Source of the DNA: Humulus lupulus
Lineage: Eukaryota; Streptophyta; Magnoliopsida; Rosales; Cannabaceae
Assembly (NCBI RefSeq): GCF_963169125.1
Contig: NC_084800.1
Span: 141,976,397 to 142,040,396, forward strand
DNA length: 64,000 bases
Direction of reading: 5' to 3'
Each line of letters begins with the position of its first letter. Within the stretch, counting starts at the first letter, position 1. Made by a program: the position numbers and the translations under genes. Below the pieces are notes generated by a model. It searched no databases. It saw nothing but the letters and a program-made list of their open reading frames with translations, and had not been told where the DNA came from. Shown here one piece after another: positions 45,249-57,446 of the stretch.

Positions 45249-46674
45249 TGTAACGCCCTGGTTAACCAAGACCATTACACTGTGTATTTGAAATAGTGAC
45301 TTGTCAATCAAGTCATTTGAATGAAAGTGTGATTCTAAAGTCATAAACAAGTAAGGGTTAAAAGATTTAGTCATAAATGTTTAATTTTCATTAAAATAGA
45401 TGTTTGATACATGGGATCCCAAAAATAGGGTTTAAAAGACATTTTAAAAACTCTCAAAAGTTATATACAATCAATGGCCACTCTAATGACAAAATACAAG
45501 TTTTAGGCTTTCATCCCTGTACTTCCCTCGACTGTGGTGGACGAGCAACTGACAATGTACACCTCGCCCCCAGAGCTCTCCAACTTATGGTTGATCCATT
45601 ATACCCTTGCCTTTAGCTGCACCACGTAGCACCCGTGAGCCAAGGCCCAGCAAGAAAACCATAACAGTATAGCAGACACATATTCAGTGGTAAAAATTAA
45701 TGAATCATAAAACAATCATCCAGATAATCAACAAGTCATAGACATTAGATTAACAACAGTAAACATATACATATTCAACAGTTTATCTCAATCATCATGC
45801 AATACTCAAGGTCGACGCGCTTAGGCCGCACCCTCTGTTTAACCCACTGACTTCGGCTCGCTTAGGTCGAGTCCAGCGTTTATCTAGTTGACCCCGGCTC
45901 ACAATGGCCGAGCCACATCCTGTGTGAAAATTATCAGCCCCGGCTCTTTTAGGCTGTTTATTTCATGCTCACATGGAATTATCACAATCATACAACGTAT
46001 GTATTCAAATACAGGGAATCTCAGTTCCAACACAGCCACACAAGGGTGCAGTTTTCTTACCTTTAATTCTTAATGGAGATTACAGAATGGTCCCGAGCAC
46101 GATCCTTAGTCCCGAGCCTTGGAAATAAACGTAGTCATAGTATCCAATGGGTTATTGTTACCTTCCACTCCAAATAAATACTTAGGAAATAGAAACTAGC
46201 CTCTGGGACCTCAATTTCTACTAAACTGGGTAGTAGAAATTGTCCCGAGCACCTAGGTTCAAGCCCCCGAGCCTTACCAATTCTAGAAACAATTCAAAGG
46301 CCAAAATCCCCAGGCGGGTCGCGACTTTCCCCCAAGTCAGACAGCAAGGACCCAAGCCAAAGGGGAGGTGGGTCATGACTTTCCCCCTAAGGTCGCAGCG
46401 CGCCCCCAAGTCTGAGGCCAACCCAGGCTCTTCTGGGCACACGCACCACGACGCCCCAGAGCTAGGTCGCAGCGTGCCCTCTTCGAACCCATAAATTATG
46501 GGTTCTCTCCAACCTTTTACAGCCAATTTTCCTCAAAACTCAAATCCAATAAGCCTCCCAATTAGAACCAAACCCAACCACGAGTTCAAGATTAAATCAC
46601 ATACTTTAAACATAAAATTCCTAACAATATTACTAGAATCAATACCCCAATTCAGTAGTAATTCACACTAGCAC
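45249..46674 (-). mobile_element. Truncated LTR of the 2.3-kb family
   Basis: Starts TGTAACGCCCTGGTTAACC, close to the start of the solo LTR at 34640, and keeps the acceptor-like CAG (45617) and the donor-like GTTTTCTTACCT (46051-46062, minus). It ends where the LTR of element G begins, so about 0.9 kb is missing. No target duplication can be seen. Confidence 0.7.
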
Positions 46675-48468
46675 TGTAACGCCCTACTACCTTAGAGCCG
46701 TTACTAAGTGAGTTTTAAACGTGCATTTAACTCGCTAATCGAGGTTTTAGGTCACAATAGTATAATAACACAATAACACAACAGCACAGTAGCATAGCTG
46801 CAGCCTTTGCCAATCGAGGTGTGCTACCAGGCACCGAGTCTGCGGCCTTAACTGAACGGGTGTGTACAATACCCTTAGAGGGTCTCGCCCTGATGGCCTG
46901 CATTCAGCATGCTTGACGCCGATCCCAACCCCTTGCCGCATCCGGCTCCTACTGCTCCCAGCTCTTGCGCTCTCCGCTCTTGCCGCTTCCAGCTCTTGCC
47001 GATCAATCACAATCACATGTATGACATAACAACTATAACCAATACATACAGCTCTACAGGTACAAACAGTTCTCTTACCTGGTGTCCCGAGCTTACAACC
47101 CAAAGCGATCCCGAGCACGACTTCTAATCCCAAGCCTCAATGGTAAAACATAGTCACAATGCCACAACAAATAGATATCCATCAATCTCTTATCATTTTA
47201 GAACTTCAGATACAATTACTAGCGTTTGGGACCTCCAATCCTACTAATCTGGGTAGTAGAATCCTTCTCAAGCCTTAACATTTGGGTTCCCAAGCCCAAA
47301 ACCTTCATTTGGCCAAAATTTCCTATTTGAGTCGTGGCCCATCCCTTAAGGGATGCGACGCGCTCAAGTCAGAGAGCCTTGGGCTCTCGCCAAAGGGACA
47401 CGGGTCGCGGCGCCTGAAGAACAGCATCGCAGCTCAAGCCCAAAACCCAGAAAAACCTGCGTATTTCACTACATTTTTCCCCAGCCTAACTCACTAATTC
47501 ACACCCAATACAACCTCTAAACCAATAATTGTTTGCAAAACTTCCTTTCACACCACATAAACATCATGAATAACCCAAACTCTAACCAAGAGTCCTATCC
47601 CACTTTTACAATTGAAGCTAAAACTAAACCCAACTCAAACCTATCTTAACAATCATAATTTCACATAAAATCAAGACTCAGACCTTACCTTAATGAAAAT
47701 TTCAATCCTCACCAGTTGTTAATCACCTACAGACTTCATTTCCCTTCAAACCCCAAGCCTTTTTTCCTGTAGAATTTCAACAAGGCAATAGTCAAGTGAG
47801 CTTTAAGGGAGAGAGAAAACGTGTGAGAGAGAGAGAGGTTAATCTGAGAGAATGTTTATCCTTTCTGATTTTAGTTCTTTCCACATAGTTCCTAAGGTGG
47901 AGCCTATCTCTTTGATACAAAAGACCATATTGCCCCCTTAACTTATCCTTAGTCTTACTAACACCTCCAAGGGCAAAATCATCTTTTGCCACATTTCCTG
48001 CTAAACCTCGAGTAGCCCTATAGATTCCCAATTAATCTCGACACTCTTAAACAAACATTAAATCACTACTTGTTACCTGGTAATTTTTGAACACGTACTA
48101 TGTTCATAGAATACCCCAAGGCTCCCTCGAGCCAGGAACTTGACCTCATTGTGACTGTTTCGCTAGGACCATCTCAAATCGCACACCACAAATATATCCC
48201 CATAACACTGGGGTCTCACTCACAATACAAATATAATTCATTTATGCCCTCAACGAGCCATAATTACAAAGATTCCCCTATTCACATAAATGGGCCCAAA
48301 TGCATATTTAATACACACAAACATGCATGTCTAATCACATTACCACACAATTCATTTTTATCACATCATCACACATATAATCAATTACTCGCTCATATAA
48401 TCCCAATTAGGCCCTCCAGGCACTTTAGTCAAGGCACTCAGCCTTAATATCAAATTCGAGACGTTACA
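46675..48468 (-). repeat. 3' LTR of chromovirus-like element G
   Basis: TGTAACGCCC... to ...GAGACGTTACA, about 1.8 kb. On its right lies a polypurine tract (minus AATAAGGAGGGGATAAT) and an internal region, so this is the downstream LTR of a minus-strand element. It holds one copy of a 48-bp ACACAATA-rich unit (about 46753-46800) that is triplicated in its partner. Confidence 0.7.
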
Positions 48469-51228
48469 ATTATCCCCTCCTTATTAAAATTTTGTCCTCG
48501 AAATTTGGTCAAACATCTCGGGATACTAATTCTGCAAACCTGAACATATCTCTAGATTCAGGTCCTTACCTCGTCAATTCTTTGCAACATTTTCCCAAGA
48601 ACGATATTCTTAATCTGTAAGAATTTATCTCTTTATCCAGAATCTTCACTGGCCTTCCCTTACACAATAAGTTTCACTACATTTTCAAGGCTCCTCACCC
48701 AATCAGGGGTTGTACTAGTAATCCCTTTCTTCAACATTGGCAGCAGTAACCCCTCATGTGCCTCTACCCATACTGAGGTAAGGCCAATCTATAGGCTCTT
48801 GGCCTAATCCCTATTAGGATATCACTAATATATATATACATCAAATCTAGAGTCAAACTCCTCTTTCCTTTCTAAACAATCTTTTCTTGGTTAGTCCATA
48901 ATACTCAAAAAATACAAAGTCCTTAGTCATGGAACTCCACGTTCCCATGTCTAGACTTGCAAACTTGAATGTCCTTGTAATAACGCAGACACTCCTGCCT
49001 TCAACGTTCCTTAATAATTTCACTGGTCCTCTGAGACATTTATGAACCAGGATACTTCCTGTCCCTGGTGTTATTTTCTGGAATAAACACTTCTCATTCC
49101 CTATCTCATAATATCCTACTCAGAGTCACTCTATGACCCCTTTTTTCCATAACCTGGCAGTCCATGGGTCTTAATCTGACACTATCAACCTCGGTGTCCA
49201 ATGGAGACGTATGGTCTCCTTTCGTACCCACTCCCTCTTTTGATATCTCACTCATACCAATCATGGTGTTCCAACCCAATAAGTCAAATTAAAACTTTCA
49301 CATCCACTCACCTTATCTGTAATCCAAGGTGGTCCACCCCTAGGGTCCATAATCATATCCCTCTATACTTACTCCAGGATACACTAGAGTCATAGTAGCC
49401 CTTCTGGCCTCTGATTATCATCTCCTGTTTACAAAATAATTAGGACATGCGCATCCCGATATAAAAATTGTGATCTAACCACCAATTCAAGCTTCCTGGA
49501 TACAATAATCCTAAGGGGTAACTTAAGGTTCATCCCGCATCTTCCCCTCAATGCTAGCATCTTTCGGATCACTCACCGGACATGTATATCCCATTTATTC
49601 CAAAGTGGTAGGATTCTTAACCATTTCTACAAGATCTTCTTTTTTTGTTTCACAATTCACTCATATGAATATATCCGCCAATTATCAATCACAGGTTCCA
49701 AACCAACCCTGGTCATTACTTCATTCTAACTGTGACTAACTGGCATTACTATCGACTCGACATCCAATGTAGAACATCTTAGTCCCATGTCGAGCATCTA
49801 TGTTCTTATTCCCCTTTCCATCATGAAGCATGAACAACCTCTGTTTCTAGTCTACACACAGGTGCACCCAAACTTATAACTGCACCGTAATTCCATACTA
49901 TAAGCAAGGACAATGTCCTTCGCATCGTTCTACCGTACCAGTCCATTACGTAGAAACTCTAATACCATGACATGTGAATCAATCTTCATTCCAACTTTTG
50001 AAGATCTGGTACGCAACCATCCATTCAGAAAAACTTTATGTTTTCACTTTACTTCAGTCAATGTATGGTTTTCCTCGAAGATGCCTCAAGTAGTAGCCGA
50101 TGTGTCCCTCTGGTTTCACTGTGCTTTTCACCCCTAAGGCATTCCTTCAGTAATATCCTTATGTTTTTCATCTTAATTGCCTCATACACAATCCCATTAC
50201 TTCCCATAGCATGATCTTGAATGTCCTCTGGAGAAATCGGAACTTGTCCCTCTTGGAACTTTACCTTGTAACCGTGCTTCCTTAGCCTTGGTACTATCAA
50301 TGAAGTTACTACTCACGTTCTGCTTTTAACAAGGAGTAGTCTGAAACATCCTTGATCAATCTGAATGTGACTTGTCCATACCATTCCTGTACTTTTTGCT
50401 TGTTGAACTTACTTGGGTTGCTGAAGCATTAGTCAGTTTAGTAGCCTTCACCAATAATCCATCACACCCTACTTAGTGCAAGAGGCAATTCGTGAAACGT
50501 CTCTTGCCTTGATCCTCAACTGGTTAATTCTTGAGAACATTGTCCTACCCTCGCAACCAGAAAATTAATCCTTTATTCTTGGCAAACGGTGTTAGCGTGT
50601 CCCATGATAAGATGTTCCATTTGATCAACCCTCAAGTCAAATACTTCTACAACTGAACCTTTAATTCTTTCTGTTGTGCTAATATCATTCTTCATAATGC
50701 CCCTGGTACTGATTCTATCTCTGCCTTAATCCCGTTGCACGCTCAACTCCCTAAATGCGACATTATCCCAAAAAATCCTTGTGAACCCATCTGGAACCTT
50801 ACCGGCCAATCCAGTGTTCATCTGGTCTAACTGATATAACCTCAGTGGTATCTTCCTCAATAGCCAGGCACCCTGTAATTGCAACCATGTCCTTTCCTTT
50901 TAACCTCAGAAGTCACCATCTTACCTTACAATCCATGGTTGTCCCTTATTTGACAGACAAATGCATACTTAAGTTTACCTTGAAATCCTCATAGAACCAG
51001 CTCAATATAAAAGTACAAGAACCAGAAAGCTTATCTGTTGCCACTGAGGAACTAGCCTCAGGCTCGGACTACCTCGAGATAAACACTCGAGCTAAGGTAG
51101 GGCTATCTGTACTATTTGGTCCCTCCATCTTTGTCTTCGGGCAAATCCCCTTAATGTGTCCTACCATTCTTCATCGATAGCATGCCTTCGCCAAGAATTC
51201 TCCCATGTGATGTCTCTTGCACCTAGCA
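48469..51228 (-). pseudogene. Internal region of element G, heavily decayed
   Basis: No long ORF remains. On the minus strand, the 3' end resembles the end of chromovirus M and H just inside the LTR (TTTCGAGGACAAAATTTTAA). The right end carries a zinc-knuckle relic, C-Y-R-stop-R-M-V-G-H-I-K-G-I-C, at 51141-51182, where TGA replaces a Cys codon. The order therefore runs from pol end to gag. Short ORFs between are not recognisable. Confidence 0.5.
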
Positions 51229-52126
51229 CAATAGCACAACGACATAACAACACGACAACACAATAGTATAATAACACAATAGCACAACAGAATAACAGCA
51301 CGACAGCACAGTTGTATAATAGCACAATAACACAACGGCATAACAACATGACAACACAGTAGTATAATAGCACAATAACACAGCAACACAGTAGCACAGA
51401 TGCGTCCTTTGCCGATCGAGGTGTGCTACCAGGCACCGAGTCTGCGGCCTTAACTAAATGGGTGCATACAGCACCCTTAGAGGTTTTTGTCTTGATGGCC
51501 TACATTCAACATGCTTAACCTTGATCCTGGCCCCTTGCCTCTTCCAGCTCCTGTCGCTTCTGACTCTTGCCGCTCCTAACTCTTGCCGCTTCCAGATCTT
51601 GCTGATCAGTCGCAATCACATGTATGACATAACAGCTATAACCAATACATACATCACTATACACCACACATCTCTAAGGGTACAAATAGTTCTCTTACCT
51701 AGTGTCCCAAGCTGACAACCCTAAGCGATCCCAAGCACGCCTCATAATCCTGAGCCTCAGTGGTAAAACCTAGTCACAACAGCATAATAAATAGATATCA
51801 TTCAATCTCTAATTAGTTTAGAACTTCGAATACAAATACTAGCCTTCCTGAGCCTTAACATTTGGGTTCCTGAGACTAATTCATTTGGACAAAATTTCCT
51901 ATTTGAGCCGTGGGCCATCCCTTAAGGGTTACGGCGCGCTCAAGTCAGAGAGCCTTGGGCTCTCGCCAAGGGGACACAGGTCGCAGCGTGCCTCAGCATG
52001 CGTCGCAGTGCTTGGGCAAACATGCATGCCTAATCACATTACCACACAATTAATTTTTATCACATCATCACGCATATAATCAATTATTCGCTCATACAAT
52101 CCCAATTAGGCCCTCCAGGCACTAGG
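51229..52126 (-). repeat. 5' LTR remnant of element G
   Basis: Matches 46750-48420 with gaps, including CGAGGTGTGCTACCAGGCAC. It lacks the terminal 75 bases next to gag and also internal and end sequence: after GGCCCTCCAGGCACTA (52125) it changes abruptly to another LTR. A deletion removed the primer site and the first part of gag. Confidence 0.65.
51235..51378. repeat. 48-bp minisatellite, three units
   Basis: Units begin CACAAC at 51235, 51283 and 51331; each is 48 bases of an ACA/ATA-rich sequence such as CACAACGACATAACAACACG. The partner LTR has one unit. Because 48 is a multiple of three, the minus strand shows a spurious Cys/Val/Leu ORF. Confidence 0.85.
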
Positions 52127-54169
52127 GAGTGCCTGCTGCCCATAACTTTTTCCTAGATTTTATGGTAACTTTGAAAATTTATTTCTCTTACACCGTAGCC
52201 CAATTCTTTCTGAAATCTTTACAGGGATCTTTAAACATGTCTAAATTAGCTTCCTACAAATTTTCATAATTTTTGGAATTATAAAACTCAACTGAATGTT
52301 TAAAATCATCTAAGTAGTGCTTGCTGCCTAAAAGGTTTGTTTCCAGATTCTAGGGAAAACTTTGAAAAATCATATCCCTTTTACCTTTATAAATTTTCCT
52401 TTAAAATTTTACAGTGACCCTTATACATGTTTAAACTAACACCTACCAAATTTCAAAGCTTTTTAATTAGTAAAACTCATTCAAAAGTCAAAACAATCTG
52501 GGCAATGCATGCTACCCAAAAAATTTCCAAATTTACATCAAAATGCCAAAATCGTTTATAAGTTGGATTTGAAAATACCTTTTTACGATTTTTCAAAGCC
52601 TATCATCAAGTACTCACAAATAACTATGCTACTACACAATTATTTTTCACAAACCGATGCAGTGGGGTGCAATCTGACCCGTCGGAAGCCAGACCACGAA
52701 ATTTTGGCAGCATGCATTTTTACACAACCTAACAACAATAAGCATTTCTAGCATAACCCTAGCCACATGCATGCAAGAAAATCTTCATACCACACATAAA
52801 TCTCAACCTTAAGCATAAAATAAGCTCAAAAACTATTGAAACACCCTATACAACCAGATTTACAAGAATCACCACAAAACATGAAGAACTCAACCATAGA
52901 TTCTACCTTTCAACACCCTAGTATAGAGATGTGTTGCTTAGCTCCTCAACACCTTCCCTTAGTGCTCTAAACTCTCAAAACTGAGCCCCAAGTTCCACAT
53001 GCATATTTTTAAGAAAAATATTAGGGTAGAAAACTTAGATGAGAAAGAAAACATGCAATCTACTGAGATATCTTACCTTGTTTCCACTAGATCATCAAAG
53101 TGCTAAATCCTTGAGGTACTACCCATACAAGCCTCTCTTGAACCCTAGAATAAAAGATAAAGGTTATGCATGGCTATTAGATCATATGAATGCAACATAA
53201 ACCCTTAGGTTTTTGGGTTTGAAGAGGAAGAGAGGAGAAAAAAAATAGAGTAGTGTTCGAAACTTACTATTCCCTCTTCCTTAGGGTGCTCATGAGCTTC
53301 TCCCCTCCTTCAATGGGGAAAGAGTGCTCTTGCTCTTGGAGAGAAAATGGCAGCTATGGAGAGTATAGAGAGACTGGGGCTTCGGTTTTGGAGAGAGAGA
53401 ATGGAGAGAGCTATTTTCTTGAGGAAAAAGAAAAAAATAATAAATGATTGGAATTGCAAGAAGGAAATGATTGGAGGTTTATCCAATGGGTGGGGTGAGG
53501 ATCTTACTCTTCCTAGGGTAGGTGTCCTAGGCTCTTGAGAGCCCTAGGCATAGCTCTTTCCACCCACCCCTTTTTATCTTCTCCCTTGGAAAAGACCTTT
53601 ATGCCCTTTCACGTCTTTACCCCTCTCCTTACACACTCAAGGTCCTTTTTGGTAATTTTACTTATCTAAAATTTCCTAAATTTTACCCTATAGCTTTTTA
53701 ATATCTCCAATCTTAATTATTTAAAATAAATGTGACCCAAAAATAAAATTTGTCACATATCACATAATTTTGGTAATTTTATCAAATTGACCAAAACGCC
53801 CTTAGAAGCCCGCGCAAGAAATTCTCATTCCTAAGCCCGGTTGATTGGAATTCAAACCTCAATCAATTTGTCTTAAACTTATTGGCTTGACTATAAATTC
53901 ACAGTTTTCAAACCAAAATTAATATTTTAATGCCATAATAATTCCTATTTTATTTAATCTATGATTTTTCTCCCATTACGGTTTATTCCTTGGTCTGAGA
54001 CCAATCTTTCATTGCATGAAGCTAGATCCTTCACTGGATCATTACAGCGATTATAAAATTCGCTAATCATCGCAAATTCATATAATATCATTTATCAAAA
54101 TAATATTTCACATAATTCTTCACTGGCTCCAACCGGCTACTAATGGTGTTTAAAACACGGGATGTTACA
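52127..54169 (-). repeat. 3' LTR of chromovirus H, left end lost
   Basis: Ends ...CGGGATGTTACA beside the internal region. The left part holds about three diverged tandem units of roughly 185 bases (from 52131, 52320 and 52505), each starting with a GCNTGCTGCCC-like word followed by a TTTCCAGATT-like word. The left terminus is not found, apparently cut by element G. ORFs here are short and without motifs. Confidence 0.65.
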
Positions 54170-55018
54170 ATACCTACAATTTATAAACATTTCGTCCCTG
54201 AAACTCAAAACGGATGGGGATATTGCTCCCACATCTCGACTTCTGTCTCCCAGGTCACCTCTTCAATGTTGTGGTTACACCACTGCACCTTTACCAAAGG
54301 TATTGTTTTGTTTCTTAACACCTTGTCTTTCTGATTCAGAATCGCGATCGATTTTTCCTGATAGTTTAGCTGAGGATCTATGCTAAGTTCATTGTAACTT
54401 AGCACATGAGTGGGTTTGTTCACGTACTTCCTTAAGATTGACACACGGAATACATCGTGAACTCTAGAGAATGCTAGTGGAAGGGCTAGTCAGTAAGCCA
54501 CCTTTCCAATGCATTCCAGAACCTCGAAAGGTCCTATGTACCTAGGGCTCAACTTGCCCTTTTTCCCGAACCTCATAGATCCTCTTAGTGGAGCTATCTT
54601 TAACAATACCGTCCCCAACTTCAAATTCTAAAGGTCTCTGTTGATGATCAGCATACTTGCGTTGGCGATCCATAGAGTTCTGTAGCCTCTGACAAATCGA
54701 CCTAATGTCCTCTGTAACTTGATCCACCTCTTCCGATCCCAAGAATTTCCTCCCACTAGTCTCATGTCAGTGGATTGGAGATCGACATTTTCTTCCATAT
54801 AGAGCCTCATACGGAGCCATTTTTATCGAGTCATGATAGATATTGTTATAGGAGAACTCAATTAATGGAAGTTTTATACTCCACGAACCTTGAAAATCTA
54901 GCACGCAAGCTCTCAACATATCATCCAAGGTCTGAATTGTTCGTTTGCTCTAGCCATCCGTTTATGGGTGGAAAGTAGTACTAAATTTGAGTTTAGTTCC
55001 CAATCCCATTTGCATTCT
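54170..55018 (-). pseudogene. Chromovirus H chromodomain and integrase C-terminus
   Basis: Minus strand: integrase tail IRSICQRLQNSMDRQRKYAD and LEFEVGD (54542-54742), then a chromodomain at 54205-54375, IAILNQKDKVLRNKTIPLVK then VQWCNHNIEEVTWETEVEMW, ending EQYPHPF. The aromatic positions W and W are kept. It is the best-preserved chromodomain in the window, but the frame is broken upstream and interrupted by the solo LTR at 55019. Confidence 0.85.
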
Positions 55019-57151
55019 TGTAACGCCCTACCTCCTTAGAGTCGTTACTAAGTGAGTTTAAAACGTGCAATTAACTCGCTAATCAAGGTTTTAGGTTTAA
55101 AAGTGTAGCTAAACTGTAATAAAAGTCATACAATTTGAAAATGTAATCATCCATTGAAAATTATAAAGCGTTAAACATTTGAGATCCCAAAATACTTTTT
55201 TAGAAATATTTACAATTTAAAAATATAATTAAAGTCAACTAAACGTCAAAATTAGGTTTAATACAAACATATCCCAAAAATACCCCTGGCCGTGGTAGCC
55301 AGGCAGGAAAAACGTGTACACGTCGCTTCACACTCTCCGTACTTATGGTTGGTTGACTTTCTCCTTGCCCTTACCTACACCATAGAGCACCCGTGAGTCA
55401 AAGCCCAGCAAGAAAACTCCACACAAGCAAATAACATATGCATAACATCATTCAACCCATAACAAAACTGCCAACAGGCTAAACACATAACAGCCATGTC
55501 GTCCCAGACACTTTACCATGCCCTAGGTTTGCGGTCTACACCGTGAGGATATCCCAGGTATCCTATAGGGTTTAACCCTGCAACTCACACTCCGCGTGCT
55601 TAACGCTGCTCTTGGCCCCTTGTCGTACTCGGCCTTGCCGTTCTCAGCCTTCGCTGTTCCCAGTCCTCGCCGTTCTTGGCCTTCGTCGTTCCCGGCTCTT
55701 GTCGTTCATTCACATATATGCACACATAGCATAATTAAACAAATACTTAAACATGTATAAACATAATCAATGGGGCTACGCCCTGCAACACAAACTATAG
55801 GGCCTCGCCTTGCTCTACGGATACAACAGTTTTCTTACCTGTGTCCCGAGCTTTCCAAGCACCGATGTCCCGAGCACAGTCCCCTAGTCTGAGCCTCACT
55901 GAAAACCTAGTCACAACGCATCAACAACATCCAACCATCAAGTTCTAATCCATTAAATAACTTTGGGTTATAATTCTAGTCTCCGGGACCTTGAATTCCA
56001 TCAATCTGAGTGATAAAATCCATCCTGAGCCTTAACTTTTGGATTCCCGAGCCTAAAACCTCCTTGGAGTCTAAAAACTCACTAAGCGTCGCAGCCCCAA
56101 GAACTCATGTCGCGGCCCGCTTCAACCAGAAACCCCAACCCCCAAAACAAGGCATGTGCGTCGAGCCCAAGCCATGGTGTGTCGCAGCCCGCCCTTCTTC
56201 CTAACCTCCCAAGTGTTCTAGAGGGTCGGGGCTCAGCAAGAACAATGCCGCAACCCGACCCTTCGAACCCCAAAAAATCCTCCATTTTCTCCACCAAAAC
56301 CAAGCCAATTTACCCCAAAATCAATCTAACAATCCAATTCATTCACCACAGAAGTTCTACTATAATCTCAACAACAAAACCTAACAAAAATTAACCCCAA
56401 ACCTCATCAAGATACTCAAGAGTAATCCACCACCTAGCTCACATGCATAAATTTGAAACACCAACAAAACTCAACATAATTCAGTTAATTAGGTGCTAGA
56501 ATCCTTACCTCAAGTGATAACTTTTCCTCAATCACAGCCAGCTTCAATTCCTTGCTTAATCTTCAAAGTTTCCCCTTGGTATGGTTTAGAGAAAAAATGA
56601 GAGAGAAAAAGAAGGGTTTGGGTCAGTTCCTATTTTTCTGAACATATCCTTAGTTTTGTGTACTTAACTTAGTCTCTAAGGTTACCTCAAAAGCTCGGGG
56701 TACCAAAAACGTCTCCGAGGGCAAAATAGTAAATTTCCCCGATATTCCCTCCTAAACATTATAACTTCAAATATATCTCCAAATATTTATTTTCATAGCC
56801 CGATAACCCAATAAAATGTCTAATACACAAAATATCCCTCAACTCGCCCCGAGTCGGGTATTTGACCCCGTTGTGACCTTCTAGCTAAACTACTCCCTAG
56901 GTCTGTCTCGGATCGTGCAACACGAATATATCATAATATTCACAATTATTACATTTATGCCCTCAATGGGCTAAAATTACAAATATGCCCCTAATAACCA
57001 AACGAGGCCCACATGCATATTTAATTCAACTAAGCATGCATTTCTAATCACATACTCAACAAATTCACATATTAGCATAACAAATCACTTATTGCCCTCC
57101 AAGCACGCTAATCAAGGCCCTAAGCCTTAGTAACAAATTTGGGATGCTACA
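55019..57151 (-). mobile_element. Solo LTR, 2.1 kb, TSD ATTCT
   Basis: TGTAACGCCC... to ...GGGATGCTACA, flanked by ATTCT at 55014-55018 and 57152-57156, in the integrase of chromovirus H. Same family as 34640-36954 and, reversed, 38710 and 57447. Donor-like AGGTAAGAAA at 55831-55840 and acceptor-like TAG at 55375 (minus). GC boxes near 56088-56260 are more decayed. No genes. Confidence 0.9.
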
Positions 57152-57156
57152 ATTCT

Positions 57157-57441
57157 CTTTCAGAACAGGGAGGTAAATCGCCCGTCTCGATTGGACACTA
57201 TAAAGATGGGAACCCCATGTAATCGTACTATATCAACAATGTACAATTCTACCAACTTATATGCACCATCTGTTGTCTTAATGGGTAAGAAATGAGCAGA
57301 TTTTTTCAATCTATCCATGATAACCCATATTGCATCATTCCACTTCAGGGTGTGTGATAACCCGGTAACAAAGTCCATGGTTACCATTTCCCATTTCCAC
57401 TCCGGGATCTATAGAGGTTGCAATAACCCTGTGGGGTCGTT
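57157..57441 (-). pseudogene. Chromovirus H integrase core
   Basis: Minus strand MVTMDFVTGLSHTLKWNDAI then WVIMDRLKKSAHFLPIKTTD and VRLHGVPIFIVSNRDGRFTS. The first catalytic Asp (MDF) is present, and the second lies in SNRDGRF. The last acid would be left of the LTR inserted at 55019. The segment is bounded by solo LTRs on both sides. Confidence 0.85.
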
Positions 57442-57446
57442 GATGC

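Noticed and set aside
48469..51228. Possible host genes in the ORF-poor region
   Set aside because: No ORF exceeds about 80 codons, and the two ends show chromovirus features, so it is decayed element DNA.
51161..51436. Cys/Leu/Val-rich ORF resembling a membrane protein
   Set aside because: It is the minus-strand reading of the 48-bp ACA/ATA minisatellite in an LTR.
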